Made by a program: the position numbers and the translations under genes
Origin: JAMCZZ01 sp964363695
GTDB lineage: Bacteria; Patescibacteriota; UBA1384; XYA2-FULL-43-10; 1-14-0-10-43-13
Assembly: GCA_964363695.1 (NCBI GenBank)
Contig: CAYIJI010000051.1
Coordinates: forward strand, 1-6,409
Length of the DNA: 6,409 nucleotides
Reading direction: 5' to 3'
Notes under the pieces: generated by a model
What the model saw: the letters and a program-made list of their open reading frames with translations, nothing else
Told to the model about the DNA's origin: nothing
The model's database searches: none
Part shown: positions 5,353 through 6,409 of the stretch, piece by piece
Position numbering within the stretch: the stretch's first letter is position 1
Layout: every line of letters starts with the position of its first letter

Positions 5353-5910
5353 CTAATATGGTCTTGTCAAAAGTTCATAGTGTGCTTGCGGGTGAGCGCA
5401 AGCCGGACACTCCGCCGGTGCTTCTGTGCCCTTGTGGACATAACCGCAATTCCTGCATTTCCACTCCACTTCTTCTTCACGCTTAAATACCAATCCTTTT
5501 TCGATATTTTCTTTCAATTTTAGATATCGATTCTCGTGCTCTTTTTCTACCTCGCTGATCTCCGTAAAAACCTTCGCAGCCTCCTCTATACCTTCTTCTT
5601 TAGCAACTTTTGCAAAATCAGGATACATTGTTGAATGCTCAAAATTTTCTCCGGCAGCTGCAACCGCAAGATTCTCCGCTGTCGTCTTAACAACTGGAAA
5701 ATCAAAATTCTCCAAAGACGACTCGGTTGGACCTTCGAGAAGCTTCATTAATCTCTTCGCATGCTCCTTCTCATTGTCGGCTGTTTCTTCAAAAATAGCT
5801 GCAATTTGCTCATAGCCATCTTTTCTGGCCCGTGAAGCAAAATAGGTGTATTTATTTCTAGCCATCGATTCGCCGGCAATCGCCCGCACAATATTCTTAT
5901 TTGTTTCCAT
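5353..5910 (-). CDS. rbr: Rubrerythrin
   Basis: Rubrerythrin reduces hydrogen peroxide in the cytoplasm of anaerobes, using a di-iron site and a rubredoxin-type iron. The 185-residue protein has the ferritin-like part first: Glu14 in AGESMARNKY, ExxH in NEKEHAKR (Glu47, His50), Glu88 in AGENFEHSTMYPDFAK, and a second ExxH in EVEKEHENRY (Glu122, His125). The C-terminal rubredoxin-like knuckle follows with CRNC (Cys152, Cys155) and CPAC (Cys168, Cys171). The short C-terminal finger and total length are normal for the classic form. The ATG at 5910 has only a weak GAAAG-type site. It lies 23 nt after the small membrane protein gene and is probably co-transcribed with it. Confidence 0.95.
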   Translation of the reverse strand: METNKNIVRAIAGESMARNKYTYFASRARKDGYEQIAAIFEETADNEKEHAKRLMKLLEGPTESSLENFDFPVVKTTAENLAVAAAGENFEHSTMYPDFAKVAKEEGIEEAAKVFTEISEVEKEHENRYLKLKENIEKGLVFKREEEVEWKCRNCGYVHKGTEAPAECPACAHPQAHYELLTRPY

Positions 5911-5933
5911 AATTCATCTTTCAATTAGTAATA

Positions 5934-6101
5934 TTATTCCCTCGAATCCAAGACGACAACAAAAGCAGAAATAACTCCAATCACTATCTCTACCCAAGCA
6001 AGCCAAGAGGGCTCTTTTAGGAAATCCCAGTTGGTAATAAGACCGGCAACCCCCAACAAGATCATTATAATACCCACTATCCCAAGGGCAACTTTTGACA
6101 T
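5934..6101 (-). CDS. Small two-helix membrane protein (55 aa)
   Basis: The family is not recognised. The product has two hydrophobic segments, about residues 4-24 (VALGIVGIIMILLGVAGLI) and 36-54 (WLAWVEIVIGVISAFVVV), joined by a short loop NWDFLKEPS. This predicts a hairpin in the cytoplasmic membrane. The start at 6101 is preferred because GGAGG sits 6 nt upstream; the in-frame ATG at 6119 would place that ribosome site inside the gene. An overlapping frame (5914-6114) gives a less coherent peptide and is rejected. It precedes rubrerythrin by 23 nt, so a shared transcript is likely, but no functional link is known. Confidence 0.75.
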   Translation of the reverse strand: MSKVALGIVGIIMILLGVAGLITNWDFLKEPSWLAWVEIVIGVISAFVVVLDSRE

Positions 6102-6130
6102 TTCCCACCTCCATTTCATTATTTACTTAA

Positions 6131-6136
6131 ATGCTA
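6131..6136 (-). promoter_or_regulatory. Possible -10 box for the membrane protein-rubrerythrin operon
   Basis: TAGCAT on the - strand is the same hexamer as the -10 of the small basic protein gene. It would start transcription about 23 nt before the ATG at 6101. TTCCAT lies 17 nt upstream and is a weak -35. Confidence 0.3.
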
Positions 6137-6170
6137 CTCTTTAATATTGGATAATGGAATACGTAACTGC

Positions 6171-6293
6171 TGTCATTTCGACTCCTCAGCTTTGTCTGAG
6201 AGCTTGCCCTGAGCGTAGCCGAACGGGGCGGAGAAATCTTAAAAATAGATTGAATTACTCTTAGAAGATCCCTCCACGTTGGTCGGGATGACA
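6171..6293. repeat. Dispersed intergenic repeat block 3
   Basis: The ends TGTCATTTCGAC and GTCGGGATGACA are imperfect inverted repeats. Inner arms GGAGAAATCTT and AAGATCCCTCC also pair at 9 of 11 positions, and CTCAG/CTGAG makes a small hairpin. It shares its TGTCAT/ATGACA boundaries with the other two blocks. No gene is seen in 6102-6409. Confidence 0.65.
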
Positions 6294-6354
6294 CAGGGGC
6301 GAGGGAACAGTCACAGAATACAGTCAGACAGCTAAACAGTCTCTTCTAATGTAT

Positions 6355-6409
6355 ATCTGTCATCTGTCATCTGTCATCTGTCATCTGTCATCTGTCATCT
6401 GTCATCTGT
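6355..6409. repeat. 7-bp tandem array (ATCTGTC), cut by the window edge
   Basis: The sequence repeats with an exact 7-bp period for 55 bases, nearly 8 copies, and runs off the right edge. Its complement contains ATGACAG, the word that ends repeat blocks 1 and 2. Confidence 0.95.

Noticed and set aside
5914..6114. 66-aa - strand frame
   Set aside because: It is a shadow of the two-helix membrane protein, Cys-rich and incoherent, and overlaps it almost fully.
6355..6409. CRISPR array
   Set aside because: It is an exact 7-bp tandem repeat with no spacers.

Overview
The window reads as AT-rich bacterial chromosome from an uncultured anaerobic or microaerophilic lineage. Compact genes, two probable leaderless starts, strong GGAGG ribosome sites at other genes, rubrerythrin, and intergenic blocks bounded by TGTCAT/ATGACA would fit a Patescibacteria (CPR)-like genome. 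That placement is an impression only: no phylogenetic marker is present. Nothing suggests a non-standard genetic code.

Left part (1-990). Two decayed gene ends lie head to tail on the + strand. The first (1-279) is the C-terminal piece of an AAA/DUF4143-type ATPase. The second (287-673) is a broken C-terminal piece of an M16 peptidase paralogue that shares its unusual tail with the intact gene to the right. Facing them on the - strand is a small basic protein gene (716-868) with its own promoter and terminator. It is divergent from an intact M16-type peptidase gene (991-2289) that starts directly after an extended -10 promoter and is probably translated leaderless.

Middle part (2300-3750). 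Two - strand genes follow: a papain/transglutaminase-fold protein with a visible Cys-His-Asp triad (2300-2746) and an NlpC/P60 hydrolase (2946-3548). The NlpC/P60 gene is a self-contained unit: a consensus-like promoter (3707-3735), a leader of about 150 nt with a 12-bp closing stem, two inner hairpins and a possible pseudoknot, a purine-rich ribosome site, the gene, and a strong intrinsic terminator (2905-2936). The leader is the best candidate here for an undescribed regulatory RNA. A symmetric 46-bp dyad (2786-2831) lies between the two genes.

Right part (3764-6409). All genes are on the - strand: a two-helix small membrane protein and rubrerythrin (operon-like, 23 nt apart), an RsbW-like HATPase with a CxxCxxC motif, and a DEDDy 3'-5' exonuclease. 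Three dispersed repeat blocks (3764-3982, 5250-5345, 6171-6293) separate the units, and a 7-bp tandem array built from the same ATGACAG word runs off the right edge.

There is no single obvious pathway. The left half has three hydrolase-fold proteins (M16, papain-like, NlpC/P60) and the right half has oxidative-stress, signalling and DNA-maintenance functions. No rRNA, tRNA, CRISPR array or intact mobile element was found.
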